A DNA stretch of 7,299 nucleotides from Acidobacteriaceae bacterium (GTDB lineage Bacteria > Acidobacteriota > Terriglobia > Terriglobales > Acidobacteriaceae): contig PLBD01000239.1 in assembly GCA_003135315.1 (NCBI GenBank), positions 1-7,299 on the forward strand, given 5' to 3'. Under the pieces are notes generated by a model. The model was given only the letters and a program-made list of their open reading frames with translations. It had not been told where the DNA came from and did not search any database. The position numbers and the translations under genes are program-made. Shown here in pieces: positions 5,651 to 7,299 of this stretch (positions within the stretch are counted from its first letter, which is position 1; every line of letters starts with the position of its first letter).

Positions 5651-6544
5651 CTAGCCCCTTTTTCTCCGATAGCGGTTGAACTGGTGATCGCCAGCCTTGC
5701 GGCAACTCATCCACGTCCAGTGTGTCATCTGGTCGCGGGTGAAGCCGGGGCCGCCGAAGACGGTGGGCCGCAGGAGCACTCGAATGCCCTGCTCGCTCGG
5801 GAGTCGCTCCTGTTCCGGCGGAACGATTTGTCCCACTTCGACCGGCGAGATCGTCAGGAACTTCTCATCCACCAGATCGGCGCGCGCCAGGCTGCCATAC
5901 AATGTGGGGCCTCCCTCGCAAAGCAGGTACTGCACACCCAACTCTTCGCGGAGGTTGGAAATCGCCCGCGGCAGGTCGAAGGTCTCTTTGTCTCCGGCGG
6001 CAATAATGGCAACCTGCGGATGTCCACCCTGCGCTCGCAGCCGCTCCGCGCCCGCAGGCGAAGTGAGGATTGCCGCATCGACGACATCGCCGTCGAAGAC
6101 CTTGCACTGCGACAAGTCCAGGTTGGTGGCGCTGGTGACGAAAATATTTCGCTCACGGCCTTTGCCGAGCTTGCGGCGCAACTCCCGCAAAGCCGGGTCG
6201 GCAACCTGGAAGACGATGCCGCGACTGTCCGGGCCGCGCTGGCGCTGCTCTTCGCGCAGCGTATTCATTCCCATGAGGATGCCGTCGGCGTGGGCGCGCA
6301 GCAGGTCCATCAGCCAGCGGTCCTCGCGCGACTGCGAGATCTCCCCGCCGGAGGAATGCTTCCCCAACAACGTCGTGATGCCATCGAGCGACTGAACAAA
6401 ATTGGTATAGATCCATGGCCGACCAGCCGGCGGAGGAGGAAAACCGAGGTTGCCGTACGGCGCATAGGCGGCATCGTCGAGCGGGCTGGGCTCAGCGTGA
6501 TCGAAGAGTACGTCGAAGCGGCGGATTGGGTTGGGCGCTTGCAG
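5651..6544 (-). CDS. RibD C-terminal-domain family reductase (dihydrofolate-reductase-like fold)
   Basis: The RibD_C fold in riboflavin synthesis reduces the ribosyl side chain of a pyrimidine intermediate with NADPH. Stand-alone members like this have varied or unknown substrates, and no RibD deaminase domain is attached. The 297-residue form shows strand 1 WIYTNFVQSLDG (44-55), the helix and strand DLLRAHADGILMG (80-92) with NTLR after it, and EGGPTLYGSL (210-219) followed by ADLVDEKFLTISP, all hallmarks of the family. An N-terminal extension rich in Pro and Asp (about 1-43) and a C-terminal tail HWTWMSCRKAGDHQFNRY precede and follow the domain. No ATG, GTG or TTG lies between the folded domain and the upstream repeats. 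A CTG at 6544 stands 6 bases after a perfect AGGAG (6555-6551), so CUG is proposed as the start. Alternatives (TTG 6598, GTG 6634 or 6643) lie inside hairpin or heptamer repeats and lack a ribosome binding site. Family is secure, start and substrate are not. Confidence 0.88.
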   Translation of the reverse strand: MQAPNPIRRFDVLFDHAEPSPLDDAAYAPYGNLGFPPPPAGRPWIYTNFVQSLDGITTLLGKHSSGGEISQSREDRWLMDLLRAHADGILMGMNTLREEQRQRGPDSRGIVFQVADPALRELRRKLGKGRERNIFVTSATNLDLSQCKVFDGDVVDAAILTSPAGAERLRAQGGHPQVAIIAAGDKETFDLPRAISNLREELGVQYLLCEGGPTLYGSLARADLVDEKFLTISPVEVGQIVPPEQERLPSEQGIRVLLRPTVFGGPGFTRDQMTHWTWMSCRKAGDHQFNRYRRKRG

Positions 6545-6582
6545 AGCGAGCTCCTTTGGCGATTTTACTCGACGCGCGAAGG

Positions 6583-6629
6583 GCCCCGCCCTAGCCAAAC
6601 GAAGGCTAGAACGGGGCACCCAGTGGGTG
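6583..6629. repeat. Double hairpin between the MobB-like and RibD_C genes
   Basis: The first hairpin (6583-6617) has an outer stem GCCCCG/CGGGGC and an inner stem CTAGCC/GGCTAG, with a 2x2 mismatch between them and a 7-base loop. It is followed at once by CACCC-AGT-GGGTG (6617-6629), another 5-3-5 hairpin. There is no T-tract on either side, so it is not a typical terminator. It belongs with the hairpins of the 5060-5650 region in style. Confidence 0.7.
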
Positions 6630-6633
6630 GCCA

Positions 6634-6654
6634 CACTTAGCACTTAGCACGTAG
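6634..6654 (+). repeat. Heptamer tandem array (CACTTAG)2-CACGTAG
   Basis: Three 7-base units, two identical and one with a single change. In the AGCAnTT phase they are AGCACTT and AGCACGT, relatives of the AGCAATT array at 5064-5087. The array faces the inverted array at 6686-6713. Confidence 0.85.
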
Positions 6655-6670
6655 CATCTGGCCAAAGCGA

Positions 6671-6686
6671 AGCCGCTGCGGCGGCG
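6671..6686. repeat. Shortened GC-rich palindromic repeat, copy 3
   Basis: AGCCGCTGCGGCGGCG equals the copy at 5463-5480 minus two loop bases over its first fifteen positions. It can still form a 4-bp stem GCCG/CGGC. It lies between the two opposed heptamer arrays. Confidence 0.55.
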
Positions 6687-6713
6687 CTAACTGCCAATTG
6701 CTAACTGCTAAGC
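6686..6713 (-). repeat. Inverted heptamer array overlapping the MobB-like gene's stop
   Basis: Four 7-base units on the plus strand: GCTAACT, GCCAATT, GCTAACT and GCTAAGC. On the minus strand these are AGTTAGC/AATTGGC types, that is, the AGCARTT heptamer in the opposite orientation to 6634-6654. The last two units contain the TAG stop and preceding codons of the MobB-like gene. Confidence 0.8.
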
Positions 6714-7299
6714 GCCAACCGAAGTTTTTCCCGTACGAACTCGATCAGCTCGGGCGTAACGTACTGCGGCGGACGGATGCGGAACATTGGTCTGGCAGCC
6801 ACGGGTTTCAGCGAGATGTTTTTCCAGGCGATCTCATCGGTATCGTCGTGCAGAATCACGGCGTCGGCGCGGTCGAGAAACTGCTGCGCCGATGCTTTGA
6901 AATCGGCCGTAGCCGCGTCGAGCACGGTGAGATAAAGATCGGGGCGCAGAAACCGCATCACGCTGTTGGATTCGAGGATGGCGTGGTCAGCAGCAGCCAG
7001 TTCTTTGCGGACGCGCGGCATGGCTTCGGCCAGCATGCCCTGGCGCGTGCGCACCCAGAGCGAGCGCGCTGCGCCCGCCACCAGAAAGCGCGAGCTGTCG
7101 CTCTCACCGGTGCGGTCGCGTTCTTCGGTGACCGCCCAGGAATGATCGTCGGTTGCGCAATCGCAGAGCTTGCCGTTGGCCGAGCAGATGCCGTGGCCAT
7201 ACTGCGTGATCTTCATCGCGGTCCAGTGAAATTCGGGCAAAGCGGCGATGAGGCCGGCGACCACGCTGGTCTTGCCCACGCTGCGAGAATGTCCACCGA
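6701..7299 (-). CDS. MobB-like P-loop NTPase, start just outside window
   Basis: The visible 198 residues form a P-loop protein; its first few residues are beyond position 7299. The opening GGHSRSVGKTS is a Walker A loop in which His takes the place of the usual first Gly of GxxxxGK(S/T). Next come a strand with Lys29 (AMKITQYGH), a cysteine motif C-x6-C-x-C at residues 38, 45 and 47, and DSSRFLVAGA (67-76). That last segment resembles the DSxR...AGA motif of MobB, the GTP-binding partner in molybdopterin-dinucleotide synthesis. AILESNS (Glu109) occupies the Walker B-like position. The cysteine cluster is not part of MobB as I know it and suggests metal or iron-sulfur binding. No other molybdenum-cofactor gene is in view, so a related but different NTP-dependent role is equally possible. 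The C-terminus (ALSS then TAG) is encoded by the start of a heptamer array. It is upstream of the RibD_C gene on the same strand, 156 bases apart. Confidence 0.72.
   Translation of the reverse strand, partial: GGHSRSVGKTSVVAGLIAALPEFHWTAMKITQYGHGICSANGKLCDCATDDHSWAVTEERDRTGESDSSRFLVAGAARSLWVRTRQGMLAEAMPRVRKELAAADHAILESNSVMRFLRPDLYLTVLDAATADFKASAQQFLDRADAVILHDDTDEIAWKNISLKPVAARPMFRIRPPQYVTPELIEFVREKLRLALSS

Noticed and set aside
5684..6640. 318-codon plus-strand open frame opposite the RibD_C gene
   Set aside because: Antisense shadow; the minus-strand frame has all the family motifs.
6545..6643. N-terminal extension of the RibD_C protein from GTG 6643
   Set aside because: It would translate a heptamer array and two hairpins, with no ribosome binding site.

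Overview
The window looks like chromosomal DNA from a moderately GC-rich bacterium. I suspect an acidobacterium (Koribacter/Terriglobia-like). This rests on the gene types (a FadN-type beta-oxidation fusion enzyme, a secreted PSMA-like M28 peptidase, a single-domain RibD_C reductase) and on intergenic spaces packed with small GC-rich hairpins and 7-bp tandem repeats, which I associate with that phylum from memory. The taxonomic call is inference. No phage, plasmid, transposase, CRISPR, tRNA or rRNA signal was seen.

Layout, left to right. (1) Positions 1-1170, minus strand: the N-terminal 390 residues of a 3-hydroxyacyl-CoA dehydrogenase of FadN type, cut by the window edge. (2) 1171-1506: non-coding leader and control region. 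It holds a sigma70-like promoter whose -35/-10 spacer contains an 18-bp palindrome matching the operator known for the TetR-family regulator FadR of Bacillus. (3) 1507-2707, minus strand: a two-gene unit, a Nudix hydrolase followed by a VIT1/CCC1-family Fe/Mn transporter whose start overlaps the Nudix stop by 23 bp. (4) 2867-5059, plus strand, divergent from the Nudix gene: an exported M28B metallopeptidase related to glutamate carboxypeptidase II, apparently starting at TTG. (5) 5060-5650: a convergent, gene-free stretch of about 590 bp made almost entirely of repeats: a heptamer array, two copies of a ~65-bp composite element, and several hairpins sharing a 5-bp stem, 3-nt loop, 5-bp stem geometry. 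Some carry T-tracts and may end transcription on either strand. (6) 5651-6544, minus strand: a RibD C-terminal-domain reductase, best explained by a CUG start. (7) 6545-6700: more of the same repeats. (8) 6701-7299, minus strand: a P-loop protein resembling MobB, lacking only its first few residues, whose stop codon lies inside a heptamer array.

The genes do not form one obvious system. The clearest functional story is lipid-responsive control of beta-oxidation: a FadR-like site in front of a fadN-like gene, although no TetR gene is in view. The second is the Nudix-VIT pair, probably translationally coupled. The most unusual structural content is the set of non-coding hairpins and heptamers, which recur on both sides of the RibD-like gene and reach into the coding end of the MobB-like gene.
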